NCBI GenBank assembly: GCA_028687585.1
Contig: JAQTZV010000020.1
Coordinates: 1-64,000, forward strand
Direction: 5' to 3'
Source: Desulfuromonadaceae bacterium
GTDB taxonomy: Bacteria; Desulfobacterota; Desulfuromonadia; Geobacterales; Pseudopelobacteraceae
Length of the DNA: 64,000 bases
Each line of letters begins with the position of its first letter. The first letter of the stretch is position 1. This document shows positions 1 to 8,822 of this stretch, one piece after another. The notes beneath the pieces were generated by a model, which saw only the letters and a list, made by a program, of their open reading frames with translations, had not been told where the DNA came from and made no database searches. The translations under genes and the position numbers were made by a program.

Positions 1-93
1 AGCTTCATACCCAGTCGTTACCGTCTGCGCATGTATCGGTAGGTTACTGTTGATGGGACAACAGGTTTTCTCTTGTAGATACAAGGAAAACAA

Positions 94-711
94 TCAGTTG
101 CACGACTTAGCAAGTCGCACGTTGTAATAGTCGGCGGGATTATCGTATTCGACCTTTTCCCCCTGGCGAGCTATCATCCAGATGCCACTTTCATCTTTTT
201 TGGGGCTATAACCACGGCCGCCAATGATTTCTTGTGCCTTAACCGGGTTCTCCTTGCGAAGATCCCAGTACTCTTTCGGGACAGGCGTGTTCGTCAGTTC
301 AGTAGGACCAACACGGAAGCGGTATTTGCCTTCCATAGTCGAACATGAACCGATACCTGTGCCGAGACGCTGACCGGTAGGAGAATAGAGTGTCACTTTG
401 ATACGGTATTCCCTGTGTCCGTGCTGTAGGTCAATGGTATCGACTTCAACGTCGTTTGCCAGTCTGAATGTCAGCATCAGTTTTTCAGCACCTGGTTTCA
501 AAAGAGCCGGTTTATCGCCACATCCGGGAATTACGCCAAAGTGTTCCCCATTTTTCATTACTTCCTTCATAATGTGTTGGATGAGGTTCACCTGGGATTT
601 CATTTCCGAGATGCTTACAGCGAAACTGGTCAATGAGGATGGTGCTGCTACCTGCGTTGATGGCGGCGTGTGAGGTTGATTGAATGAGATGATTTGAGCT
701 GCTGCAGTCAT
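94..711 (-). CDS. Conserved phage/ICE protein, C-terminally truncated
   Basis: A 205-residue protein whose middle carries the sequence HFGVIPGCGDKPALLKPGAEK, typical of a conserved uncharacterised family in phages and conjugative elements, often near ssb or recombination genes. The first 45 residues are low-complexity (Pro/Ser/Thr-rich) and contain no visible domain. Family members normally continue into a Lys/Arg-rich segment of the type KMAKKRALVDA and a further region. Here the protein stops shortly after PADYYNVRLAKSCN, so the C-terminus looks lost by frameshift or deletion. The start has a good ribosome binding site (AAAGGAGAGAGACC before ATG). It is last in the minus-strand tra block, downstream of ssb. 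Function unknown; a link to DNA replication or annealing is suggested only by context. Confidence 0.6.
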   Translation of the reverse strand: MTAAAQIISFNQPHTPPSTQVAAPSSLTSFAVSISEMKSQVNLIQHIMKEVMKNGEHFGVIPGCGDKPALLKPGAEKLMLTFRLANDVEVDTIDLQHGHREYRIKVTLYSPTGQRLGTGIGSCSTMEGKYRFRVGPTELTNTPVPKEYWDLRKENPVKAQEIIGGRGYSPKKDESGIWMIARQGEKVEYDNPADYYNVRLAKSCN

Positions 712-818
712 GGTCTCTCTCCTTTTTTGAGTTTGTACTCAAACAGTGAAGACAGACCTTCCCCAGCAGGGTTTGGTTGTCTCCCTGTCGAGGTGGTAAT
801 TGATTATGCAGCTGTCAG

Positions 819-1250
819 TTACTTTGGTGGTGGTGATAGTGGCCAGTCATCGTCATCAAATGGTATCGAATGATCTTCATGAACAGGAGATGACTCGATC
901 TGTTCATTAGTAGCTCCAGATTTTCCTCCCAGCATGAGCATTTTTTCGCCGACAACTTCTGTGGTGTAACGATCTTTGCCGGTTTTGTCCTGCCACTTGC
1001 GAGTTTTGAGTTTCCCTTCGAGATAGACGCTTTTCCCTTTAGTCAGATATTCACCAGCTATTTCAGCGAGTCTGCCGTAAAGGATGATGGTGTGCCATTC
1101 TGTCCGTTCTTCCCATTCGCCACTTTTGTTTTTTACTTTCTCACTGGTTGCAAGTGATATGGATGCCACTGCTGTTCCTGTTGTTGTAAACCTGATTTCA
1201 GGGTCACGACCAAGGTTTCCGATGAGTTCAACTCTGTTTAAACTTGCCAT
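819..1250 (-). CDS. ssb: Single-stranded DNA-binding protein
   Basis: A 143-residue SSB: an N-terminal OB fold opening [20 protein letters not shown] and running to about residue 108, with the usual conserved stretches [20 protein letters not shown] and [19 protein letters not shown]. The linker is short. The acidic tip is unusual: chromosomal SSBs end in DDDIPF or similar, but here [16 protein letters not shown] continues past the IPF-like motif, so the partner-binding tail is internal or altered. The protein would coat single-stranded DNA during conjugative transfer or replication of the element. It lies between a hypothetical gene and the truncated ICE protein, in the same orientation as the tra genes, and is probably the element's own SSB rather than the housekeeping copy. 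Confidence 0.92.
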   Translation of the reverse strand: MASLNRVELIGNLGRDPEIRFTTTGTAVASISLATSEKVKNKSGEWEERTEWHTIILYGRLAEIAGEYLTKGKSVYLEGKLKTRKWQDKTGKDRYTTEVVGEKMLMLGGKSGATNEQIESSPVHEDHSIPFDDDDWPLSPPPK

Positions 1251-1710
1251 AATACTGCCTCCTTGTTGGATTTCCCAAGATGTGAAGACAATTGTCTATC
1301 CCTTAAAAGGAGAGAACAAAGTGTCTCCCTGTTGGGATGGGGTAGATCCCGTCGCTTGTAAGGCTTGTCACGGATTTGGATAATAAAAAACCCGTTCAGG
1401 TTTTTGCCGGAAGGGGTCGATTATTCGTGTAATATGTGTCAAATTTTGCACGTACCGGTAGTGTCGCAATTTAAGTCATTTTACCCAAACGACTATCGGA
1501 AGAACGCAAATGCTATTCAACCGAAAATACATCTGAAAGGGGCAAGAGGGCCTGATCTTTCAGAACGTTTCATCCCATGTCTGAGGAAATTCTTCCAGGA
1601 CTACAACCTGTGAAGTCTAACCGTGGCAAAGCCGACGGATTCTCTAAAAAGAGTGTAAAATATCTGTTAAACGTTCGTATTCATTGCAACTTGTTCACAA
1701 AAGCCCAACG
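1251..1710. other. Intergenic region between ssb and hypothetical gene
   Basis: About 460 bp with no convincing coding region on either strand. Short open frames here lack ribosome binding sites and family resemblance. The stretch probably holds the ssb promoter on the minus strand, but no clear -35/-10 pair was identified. Confidence 0.4.
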
Positions 1711-2181
1711 TTATTCAGCAGCTAATGCGGATAATTGCTCTGCCTTTGCCGGCTTCGATGGATTCTTTGTTTCGCCGGCATCTCTGTTTTTGGGAAAGGG
1801 ATTATTATACCCGCGTGGCGGAGTATAGTCCCATGCCATGGCTTTACTGATTTCAGCGTTCAGGATATTGAGCTGTTCCTTTAGAGACCGATGTCGCTCA
1901 TAAAAGCCTTGTGCCTGTTCAAAAGAGATCGTTCTTCCCACTTTCATGCGCATCTGGTATATGAGGTTGTCGCTGGAACGAAGAAGGGTGATGAACTCGC
2001 CCGTATCTACGGTGGTGCTTTTAAGATATTGGGTATTGGGATCTTTTGCTTGTTCGAGCTTGTCCTGCATCCATTGTTCCGGTGTTTTCTTTGGCCTGCT
2101 TTTCGATGACTGTTCCTGTTGCGTCGGTTGTATACCCTCGATGCCAGCCGATTGTTTGGTTCTTCCATTCTTGTTCGCCAT
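1711..2181 (-). CDS. Hypothetical protein of the tra region
   Basis: A 156-residue soluble, charged protein that I do not recognise. Residues 1-40 are polar and low-complexity (Gln/Ser/Lys-rich). The middle (about 45-120) contains TGEFITLLRSSDNLIYQMRMK and a helical segment FYERHRSLKEQLNILNAEISKA that could form a short coiled coil. The tail is again low-complexity (Pro/Lys/Ala). There is no signal peptide or membrane segment. It sits 18 bp downstream of traH on the same strand with a Shine-Dalgarno-like AGGAGGAATTT before ATG, so it is probably cotranscribed with the transfer genes. Function unknown. Confidence 0.65.
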   Translation of the reverse strand: MANKNGRTKQSAGIEGIQPTQQEQSSKSRPKKTPEQWMQDKLEQAKDPNTQYLKSTTVDTGEFITLLRSSDNLIYQMRMKVGRTISFEQAQGFYERHRSLKEQLNILNAEISKAMAWDYTPPRGYNNPFPKNRDAGETKNPSKPAKAEQLSALAAE

Positions 2182-2199
2182 AAATTCCTCCTGTCGTGA

Positions 2200-3711
2200 T
2201 TAGAATTTCCCTGCCGCACGCATGGCAACTCCGCTACCAAAGCGTTTGGATAATTCGTTAAAAACGGTGTCATCGAATCTCTTCATATTTTGCACAATCG
2301 CTTCCACCGCATTGATTTCCGCTGCTACGCTTGCATATTCCGAACGAGCGCTGGAGACCAGTTTCAGAGTGTTTTCCTCCAGCATATCCACCAAAGCCAT
2401 GCCGCCTTCGAGGATTTCCATTTGACACGTTTCAGGTGACGACCCTGATTTATTCTCCTTCTGTGTAGACCTGATATGACGTGCCAGCTCATTGAGTTGA
2501 TAGGTGCGTCCCAACAGATCTGAAAGCATATAGAAGCTGAAGGCTTTTGCTGTCACTTCTGACAATTTCCCGATAACTTCCGTTTCAGTATTGGTTGCAA
2601 CGGCATTTTTCAGAATCAGGGATACAGACATCGGCGTTGCTTGCAGAAACGCTTCTTCCGTGGCGGTTAGGGCGGTTTTGCTTTTAATCTTTGTGGCGAT
2701 CGATTGCATATTATTTGATACAAACGTAATCAGGTTCTTGTTGGTGTCTGAAATAGTTGTGCAGGCTCCGCCAAGTGAATCTCTCCCCTCTGCAGTTCCT
2801 GTCAAAAACGAGTCATAGTTTTTATTTGCGTCACAAGGGGGGATATATTTTGCCGCATACGTTGTGCCGGTAGAAGACGGGCTGCTGATAATGACATCCC
2901 CGATAAAACCTCTCATCAGCTTTGCATATTCACTACTCATCCCTTTCTTGCTCGCCAGGTTTTCCAGAACAGATCCACTGCCAAATATCTGGATAATTTC
3001 AGCCGGGCAACCAGCAGTCGCTCCTGATGCTGCCTGGTTTATGGCGTTTATACCTGGAGGAGGAGCGGCGCCGAGGAAGCTTTTTCCCAAGCTCTCAAAT
3101 GATTTGCTGACATCTTGATACAAATCCTTTGCACCGCTTGATACCATGAAGTCTGTCTGTGCCGTCTTGATCTCCGCTTGCATGGCTCCATTCATTACTG
3201 AAGAGAATGGACTGGCTGCGGTTGCCACTAATGCTTTAGCGGCCTTACAGTCGTTAAGCTGCAGGCCATTGAGGCGATCAACGATTGCTTCAAGCGTATT
3301 TATGGTATCAGCGACCTGCGGGGCCAGCGTTTTCAGTGCGATATCAAAAGCTGCTGCCGGGGCAGCGGCGAGTATGTTTTGAAGTTTCTGGACAAGGTAA
3401 TCGGTATTCATGAACGAGAATCCGCCCATAAACATATCAATGCCGCCGCAACCGGATTTGAGTTTAGGCAATGAGGCTGATACCAGAAAATCGTTGCTGT
3501 TCGGCCATCGTGCGGAAAAGCTGCCACCGGTATAGTAGCCACGCTTGGAACCCTCATAATAGCTGGGGGACGTAGAGCTTTTTTGCTGAATCCAGTCATC
3601 AACCCAGCCACCAGACCATGAAACTGTCGGAGACAGTGCAATTGACAGTGCGAGGCTGACCGCTGTAGTTTTGAATAGTATTCCGTGCTTCACACAGTTC
3701 TCCCTTGGCAA
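2200..3711 (-). CDS. traH: Conjugal transfer protein TraH
   Basis: A 503-residue F-type TraH, a periplasmic/outer-membrane-associated assembly factor of the mating-pair-formation system needed for pilus extension. A Sec signal peptide is visible at residues about 10-33. The family signature is clear: KSGCGGIDMFMGGFSFMNTD around residues 86-105, followed by a long helical region (LVQKLQNILAAAPAAAFDIALKTL) and a conserved cysteine in LQLNDCKAA. A C-terminal helical part contains RSEYASVAAEINAVEAIVQNM. Length agrees with F-plasmid-type TraH (about 450-500 residues). It follows traF by 24 bp. TraF and TraH usually act together, TraF promoting correct disulfides in TraH-type proteins. Confidence 0.92.
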   Translation of the reverse strand: MPRENCVKHGILFKTTAVSLALSIALSPTVSWSGGWVDDWIQQKSSTSPSYYEGSKRGYYTGGSFSARWPNSNDFLVSASLPKLKSGCGGIDMFMGGFSFMNTDYLVQKLQNILAAAPAAAFDIALKTLAPQVADTINTLEAIVDRLNGLQLNDCKAAKALVATAASPFSSVMNGAMQAEIKTAQTDFMVSSGAKDLYQDVSKSFESLGKSFLGAAPPPGINAINQAASGATAGCPAEIIQIFGSGSVLENLASKKGMSSEYAKLMRGFIGDVIISSPSSTGTTYAAKYIPPCDANKNYDSFLTGTAEGRDSLGGACTTISDTNKNLITFVSNNMQSIATKIKSKTALTATEEAFLQATPMSVSLILKNAVATNTETEVIGKLSEVTAKAFSFYMLSDLLGRTYQLNELARHIRSTQKENKSGSSPETCQMEILEGGMALVDMLEENTLKLVSSARSEYASVAAEINAVEAIVQNMKRFDDTVFNELSKRFGSGVAMRAAGKF

Positions 3712-3735
3712 AGATCTAAAACAGCGACTAATTTT

Positions 3736-4563
3736 TCACCTTCGCTTTTTGATGTCATATCCCCCACCTCTCTGGAAGTCATACAAGGAATACTCTTCAG
3801 GAGTGATCTCGCCCTTCAGCAACCGGACAGCCCGATACGTCTTGTCCTCGATTTCATCAGCTGAAATGACTCCTGCAGACACCGGGAAATAGTCCTGATT
3901 TCCTTTCTGAATGAGAATGATCGTTGGCGTGATTTCCACATTAAATTTCGCGGCCAGGGCCGGATTTTCATTAATATTGACCTGTTTGACCGTCCAGTTG
4001 CTTGTTTTGGTGAACCAGTCAAGGATTTTTGATTGTTCATCGCAATAGCTGCAATCAGGGCGACTGAAGTAAACCATCGCAAATTCATCTCTGGCTTCCT
4101 GAAGTTTCCGTTGCCGCTCGTCTGCTATCTGTGATACGCGGGCCAGGTTGCCGGGCGTGGTGATCGGGTAGTCCTTCTTGGTGGTCAATTCCGGGTATTT
4201 CTGCCAGACGTACTGGGCAACGTTTGTGAAAGCAAGGGCCTTCTTTCGGGCTATTTCCTGAACCTCGTAATACTCTTTCACGTTTTCTTCGGTCGGTGTT
4301 TGTACCGCCTTTTTTTTCACAGTTTCAGCAAACTCCCTGAACTGATCAGGATGCATATTCCACATTTGATCATAGGTAAAATCCTTGAAGGTCGATGTCT
4401 GTTTAGGCTTTTCAGCGCTCTTCTCAGCCTCAGTGGCCTCAGTTTTCTGCTCCGGTTTTTCGTACCACCACCAACCCTTTCCGGAGTCAGAATAATAGCC
4501 CGCATGAGAAGTGCCTGCAAAAAACAGGATGATCGCTAAAACGGCAAGATTCCCCCTGATCAT
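3736..4563 (-). CDS. traF: Conjugal transfer protein TraF (thioredoxin-like)
   Basis: A 275-residue periplasmic protein with a signal peptide (MIRGNLAVLAIILFFAGTSHA) and a C-terminal thioredoxin fold. The redox motif is PDCSYCDEQ (C-S-Y-C) at about residue 172, and the cis-proline region is VEITPTIILIQKG. The N-terminal half carries the TraF-family helical region with a Tyr/Trp-rich start (GYYSDSGKGWWWYEKPE). It probably supports disulfide formation in secreted mating-pair proteins such as TraH. Unlike many F-type TraF proteins, an intact CxxC is present. The gene overlaps the upstream HD-protein gene by 4 bp, so translation is likely coupled. Confidence 0.88.
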   Translation of the reverse strand: MIRGNLAVLAIILFFAGTSHAGYYSDSGKGWWWYEKPEQKTEATEAEKSAEKPKQTSTFKDFTYDQMWNMHPDQFREFAETVKKKAVQTPTEENVKEYYEVQEIARKKALAFTNVAQYVWQKYPELTTKKDYPITTPGNLARVSQIADERQRKLQEARDEFAMVYFSRPDCSYCDEQSKILDWFTKTSNWTVKQVNINENPALAAKFNVEITPTIILIQKGNQDYFPVSAGVISADEIEDKTYRAVRLLKGEITPEEYSLYDFQRGGGYDIKKRR

Positions 4564-6089
4564 TTTCCTGCCTCTTTTAACTTGATTTCCTTGATGAGCT
4601 TTTTAAGGATTGCCGGTTTTGTACTCTCAAACTCAGAGGGTAACACTCCAAAAGCAGACGCTCTGAATGGTATGAGCGACCAGGTGCTGACTTTGTCATT
4701 GTCGCTGATTACGGCTGTTTTGATGGTATAGTAACTCTTCGCCATCATCTCTATTGCCGTTGCATCTTTTGTTTTGCCGAGATTCCATACGACGGTGAAG
4801 ATGTAGTCACGCTTTGCCGCTTCATCACCAGCGGCGGTCAGGATAGACGCATCACGACCAGCGCAGGTTTCCTGAATTGCATTCCAGAGCCCCTCTGGTC
4901 TGACATAAACCATTCCATTAGGCATAGAAACAGCCAGCCACTGGACACCTGATGCTGTCCGATCTACCTGATTAACCTGTCGTTTGATCAAGGCCAGTAT
5001 ATTGTCAGCGTCGTACCAGAGCCCTAATGATACCGTTTTCGGCTTGTATTTTACCTTTGGCTCGCTGCCAAGCGGATGATCCATCGCTTCATGTTGGTTC
5101 GTCTGATCGTTAAGAGGCGGGGCTTGTGCCGCTTCAGAGGGTATGGGAGGGGCCGGGTTTGATAGCACTTCCTCTTGTGTCTCTTCCGCCTGGGCATCAT
5201 GATCCGCTTTCTCTTCTTCGGTCTCATCAAGCTCAATTTCATCAATGTCTGTCAGCTCCATGCTACGGCTGATAATCGCACCAAGTTCGTCGCTACGAAC
5301 TTCCTGGTCACACTGTTTCAAAGCTACCGCCAACGGATTATTTGGACTCATCTGATGATGACCGCGTATGATTCGATCCAGCTCGTTCCGGTTTGCCAGC
5401 GAAGTATATTCCGGGATACTTGCCAGGACGATGAGAGAAATCTGCGGGTGGTCGCCTGTCGAGTAATACTGACTGTGATGCTTGGGAATTTTTCCAAGAT
5501 CATGGCCCAGGGCTGCAATTAAAACCGTTGGTAACAGTATTTCTTCACTGGTAATGCTGATAAATTTGTAGGCGACTGCCAGTGAGTGCATATACAAGGG
5601 AACCGTTGCCAGTTGCATGAATGTGCTATCGCCGTAGTCAGTATCCGGATCCTTTATTTTATTGCTGCCGCGTACTACCGAAGAACACATTCCCTCGGTA
5701 TCAAGCATTTTCAGAATTTTTGTGATGACGCACTTTCTTGCTCCGTTGATAAGCCGTTGCGGCTCTACGATGTCATTGTAGAACCGGGTGATTTCTTCAT
5801 GGGTGAATGAGGGCTTGGCAACTGTCATATCTTGTATCTCCTCGCCTGCCTGTTCCCGCCAGATCTTGGCTATTGTCCTGAAGTTGATGACGTCGCCTTT
5901 CCAGACGCTTGATACATCAACGAGATCCGCCTGCAAAACGCCTTCATCATCAGGCGGAAATGACAGGAAAAATGGCAGCAAATCATCAGATTCCGGTGCT
6001 TCCGTTTCAGGTGATTTAGTGAACGACCATATGCCATAGCCAACCATTCCCGTGCCGAGCAGGCCGCAGCCCAAAAGCATGTTATTCAC
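4560..6089 (-). CDS. HD-domain protein, MOBH relaxase-like (TraI_2-like)
   Basis: A 509-residue protein with an N-terminal hydrophobic segment (about residues 3-22), then a globular region with an HD metal-binding signature: YMHSLAVAYKF followed by LIAALGHDLGKIPKHHSQ at about residues 190-205. This H-S-L-x-V-A / H-D-x-G-K arrangement resembles relaxases of the MOBH class, whose TraI_2 region is an HD-type domain. The middle (about 275-340) is acidic and low-complexity, and the C-terminal about 150 residues form a second domain. It sits directly upstream of traF and overlaps the end of traD by 4 bp, the neighbourhood expected for a relaxase. It could instead be an HD phosphohydrolase with another role in the element; the membrane segment is unusual for a relaxase. 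Confidence 0.6.
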   Translation of the reverse strand: MNNMLLGCGLLGTGMVGYGIWSFTKSPETEAPESDDLLPFFLSFPPDDEGVLQADLVDVSSVWKGDVINFRTIAKIWREQAGEEIQDMTVAKPSFTHEEITRFYNDIVEPQRLINGARKCVITKILKMLDTEGMCSSVVRGSNKIKDPDTDYGDSTFMQLATVPLYMHSLAVAYKFISITSEEILLPTVLIAALGHDLGKIPKHHSQYYSTGDHPQISLIVLASIPEYTSLANRNELDRIIRGHHQMSPNNPLAVALKQCDQEVRSDELGAIISRSMELTDIDEIELDETEEEKADHDAQAEETQEEVLSNPAPPIPSEAAQAPPLNDQTNQHEAMDHPLGSEPKVKYKPKTVSLGLWYDADNILALIKRQVNQVDRTASGVQWLAVSMPNGMVYVRPEGLWNAIQETCAGRDASILTAAGDEAAKRDYIFTVVWNLGKTKDATAIEMMAKSYYTIKTAVISDNDKVSTWSLIPFRASAFGVLPSEFESTKPAILKKLIKEIKLKEAGK

Positions 6090-7450
6090 TTGCCAGTACC
6101 TGGTTTGCGTTCGGGGTTGGCCGAGGGGAATATTATCTTCATGGTGGGATCCTTTGCCTCCAGAGTCTTCCCCTTGTATCTCCCTGAATATGTCAGCATG
6201 TAGAATTCACGAGGCTGCAGGCTCAGGATGTCCTGTGCATCAAGAACGTCCTTTTCCTCCTCCCGGGTTGTCACCTGGTTTGAACCATAAATTCCAGTCA
6301 GCTTTTTGTGCTTACCAAAGTGCCGCACAACGTATTCAGAGGTTTCAGCATCTGAACAACGCATGAATATCTTCGTATTTGTATTATCGAGGATTGATTT
6401 GCCAAATTCCTCGCCTACAGCCGCATAAATCTGGTTTACCGATTGGGCAAAGGCGTGAACCATTACGTCAGCGGAACCTGCTTTGGCAAACAGATCTTCT
6501 ATTCCTTGATAAAAAAGGCTTTGCGCTTCATCAATGTAGATTGCAAGTGGTGGCGAAACCTTCTGCCGGTCTGAGAGATAGACCCTGCCAATAAATGACT
6601 GAATCATTGAGAGAAGGACTTTGCCAAGGGTTGTTGCAGCCTCTCTGGTTATCATGGTTCCGGTATGCACAATCATGATGACTTTTTTTCCCTCTTCGAG
6701 TTGGCTCATGAACCTGTTGCTGTCAGCTTGACCGATGATTTTACCGATATTACCGGAGGAAAGTTCCATAAGGCAGGTACGGAGTGTGGATGAAACCTTC
6801 GAGTAGTATTCCTGGGGAGATTCGAGGATGTCTTGAAGCATTCCTGCCGTCAGTTTCGCCTCGTGTGTACCGATTTCATTTAAGATCCCTACAGTCTCTT
6901 CAAGCTTGGAACGCCGAATGCTTTGGCGGATCGAGTCCATGTTTTGAGAGGGCAATTTCCCTTTCCATTTGGCGATGATGATATTTGCGGTGATAACCGC
7001 TGTAGTGATCTCTTTGGCGATGTTTCGGTAAAAGGGTTCCTTACCACCCTGTATGCCTGAGACAATATGGCCTACCAGTTCATCAGGCATGAAGTAATAC
7101 GCCATCGGATCAACTACGGCTGAGTATTCCGGAAAGATCGGGGTGACGAGCATGAGATCATCAAGGCGTTGCGCTTTCCTGGCAACTTCAACGATCTTAG
7201 TGAATATTTGCTGGTCCCCTTTTGGATCAAAATACACGACACTGTTGCCTTTCATTATGTCCTGTTCAATCAGGTTCTCGCACAGACGGGTCTTACCGAC
7301 TCCCGTTGTGCCGAAAACGAAGGTATGGCGCTTCCGGTCAGAATCTGGGATTGAAATGGGAACCATTTTTGTTGGATGTTCCATCTGCACGCCTGTCCCA
7401 ATATTGGTGTTCAATCCGGTGGGTTTATTTTTTGATAAAAACTTGAACAT
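6086..7450 (-). CDS. traD: Type IV coupling protein, TraD/VirD4-like ATPase
   Basis: A 454-residue conjugative coupling ATPase that would link the relaxosome to the secretion channel. Walker A is FVFGTTGVGKTRLCE (about residues 45-58), Walker B is LAIYIDEAQSLFYQG (about 303-317), and the C-terminal part has RCSDAETSEYVVRHFG and LQPREFYMLTYSGRYKG, typical of TraD/TraG-type proteins. There is no obvious N-terminal transmembrane pair, so this is a short, membrane-anchor-less form. The adjacent HD protein does have a hydrophobic N-terminus and could supply the anchor. The start overlaps the end of the NusA-like gene by 26 bp and its stop overlaps the HD gene by 4 bp, making a compact transfer operon. 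Confidence 0.88.
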   Translation of the reverse strand: MFKFLSKNKPTGLNTNIGTGVQMEHPTKMVPISIPDSDRKRHTFVFGTTGVGKTRLCENLIEQDIMKGNSVVYFDPKGDQQIFTKIVEVARKAQRLDDLMLVTPIFPEYSAVVDPMAYYFMPDELVGHIVSGIQGGKEPFYRNIAKEITTAVITANIIIAKWKGKLPSQNMDSIRQSIRRSKLEETVGILNEIGTHEAKLTAGMLQDILESPQEYYSKVSSTLRTCLMELSSGNIGKIIGQADSNRFMSQLEEGKKVIMIVHTGTMITREAATTLGKVLLSMIQSFIGRVYLSDRQKVSPPLAIYIDEAQSLFYQGIEDLFAKAGSADVMVHAFAQSVNQIYAAVGEEFGKSILDNTNTKIFMRCSDAETSEYVVRHFGKHKKLTGIYGSNQVTTREEEKDVLDAQDILSLQPREFYMLTYSGRYKGKTLEAKDPTMKIIFPSANPERKPGTGK

Positions 7451-8153
7451 GTTCTTTTAGTTCCTTTCCAACGGTATTGATTGCAGATTTAGGAATGCGT
7501 TGTGGTGTTACTATTTCGCTAAATCCACCGGCAATCCGTCGTTGGCATTTTATTCCTGTCACCCCGGTCAGTTGATAGAGTAAGCGTGCCGGCAAATCCC
7601 GTGACGTTCTGTTCAAGACTATCCTCACTCTGGCAAAGGCCTTGCCTGCAATTGGCCGAACACTGGTTACGAGGAACTTTTTTGTATCTCCTATGCGATA
7701 GAGGTTGCGCTCGTGAGGCGGTTGATATGTCAGCGGGCACTCTCCGAGAAGTATTACCCTATTCACGAGATCGTCTATTTCCAGCATTACAAAGAGGACA
7801 TTGTTATTGGCAATCCGGCTGATTGTTCCGGTGATGACTTGTCCTTGTAACTCACGCATCGAGTGGTATTCGTCGATTGCCTGGCGCTTCTGCAATTCCA
7901 GCTCGACGTTGTAACTGATAGCTCGTCTCAACTTCTTTGAGATTTTTCCCACTTCAATCGTCATCGGATCATATAAACCCATTACTGCTGTTACGTGCAG
8001 TTGGCCCTCTTGTATCCGGCAGATTACTGGCGACCGGTATGCTTTCGTCAGGGTACTGGTTATAGCGGTCTCTACGGCATCGAGAACTATCGGTTCAGGC
8101 AGACTGTATTTGTGTGTCAGTTCATCTGAAAGCAGTTCCACCGAAGACCTCAT
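7425..8153 (-). CDS. NusA-like S1/KH-type protein of the conjugative element
   Basis: A 242-residue protein whose layout parallels the central part of transcription factor NusA. It has a short N-terminal region (DAVETAITSTLTKAYRS), then a segment like the NusA N-domain/S1 junction (LQKRQAIDEYHSMRELQGQV), and an S1-like strand pattern VITGTISRIANNNVLFVMLE. Next comes RIGDTKKFLVTSVR, and IVLNRTSRDLPARLLYQLTG takes the place of the NusA IVLSRTHPGLLKRLFELEV region at the start of KH1. The remainder (GIKCQRRIAGGFSEIVTPQR) corresponds to the first KH region. Full-length NusA is roughly twice as long; the AR2 repeats are absent. It lies between the transglycosylase and traD genes and overlaps both. 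A role in antitermination or RNA binding for the long tra operon is an inference from similarity alone. Confidence 0.6.
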   Translation of the reverse strand: MRSSVELLSDELTHKYSLPEPIVLDAVETAITSTLTKAYRSPVICRIQEGQLHVTAVMGLYDPMTIEVGKISKKLRRAISYNVELELQKRQAIDEYHSMRELQGQVITGTISRIANNNVLFVMLEIDDLVNRVILLGECPLTYQPPHERNLYRIGDTKKFLVTSVRPIAGKAFARVRIVLNRTSRDLPARLLYQLTGVTGIKCQRRIAGGFSEIVTPQRIPKSAINTVGKELKEHVQVFIKK

Positions 8154-8646
8154 CCCATGGGGTAACAGTCGTTATAGCGCTCGTGTTACTGGCAAATTGC
8201 TCTTGCCGCCGGGCCGGTCTCTGTTCTCCAACACCGTGTTGCTGTATGACACGAAAAACCTTGGCGGCGTACTTGTCTCTCTTGGACGGTGTGCGTGAGT
8301 TGTAACAACCAACCGCACGCCAGATGTTCCCATAATCCTGAATACATTGTGCCAGTATCCAGGCTCCTACTTTAACGTTGGTGCATGGATCGGATAGCTC
8401 ACCCCATGTTTTGCCAAGCTTTTTAGACCAGATTGAGTTGATCTGCATGATTCCATAATCATAACTTCCGTTGGTATTGCGGTTTATTGCGTTTGGATTG
8501 AAGTTACTCTCTGTTTTGGCAATGCTCCAAAGCAGTTGCGGGGATATACCGTAATAGTTGCCTGCTTCCTCAAAACAGAAGGAATGGGCACTTAATGGCA
8601 TGGCAATCAGAGTTGAAGCTGTGAGCAGGATTTTCTGAAGATGCAT
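8122..8646 (-). CDS. VirB1/TrbN-like lytic transglycosylase
   Basis: A secreted lytic transglycosylase of 174 residues that would open the peptidoglycan for the conjugation machinery. The start at 8646 is chosen because an AGGGGGATA ribosome binding site precedes it and because a Sec signal peptide (MHLQKILLTASTLIAMPLSAHS) follows directly; a longer upstream frame has neither. The SLT domain shows the catalytic glutamate in SIAKTESNFNPNAIN and the conserved YDYGIMQINSIW and GCYNSRTPSKRDKYA blocks. The last 25 residues are polar and probably a tail. It is the first gene of the minus-strand tra block visible here and overlaps the NusA-like gene by 32 bp. Confidence 0.88.
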   Translation of the reverse strand: MHLQKILLTASTLIAMPLSAHSFCFEEAGNYYGISPQLLWSIAKTESNFNPNAINRNTNGSYDYGIMQINSIWSKKLGKTWGELSDPCTNVKVGAWILAQCIQDYGNIWRAVGCYNSRTPSKRDKYAAKVFRVIQQHGVGEQRPARRQEQFASNTSAITTVTPWDEVFGGTAFR

Positions 8647-8822
8647 GTATCCCCCTGATAGGAATATCTGTAAGGGGGGGAAGGTGAAACTATGAATTAC
8701 TGAAATCGTCCGCAGAAATGAATGCTGAAGAAAGTGTTGGTAGTGCTGGAAAAAGGTGCGTTTAGAATACGACCGGTAAAAGTAGTTGACGTTCATCATC
8801 TTGAGATAAGATAGGAGACAAA

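Noticed and set aside
1365..1828. Plus-strand open frames between ssb and the hypothetical gene
   Set aside because: No ribosome binding sites, no family resemblance, and partial overlap with a better-supported minus-strand gene.
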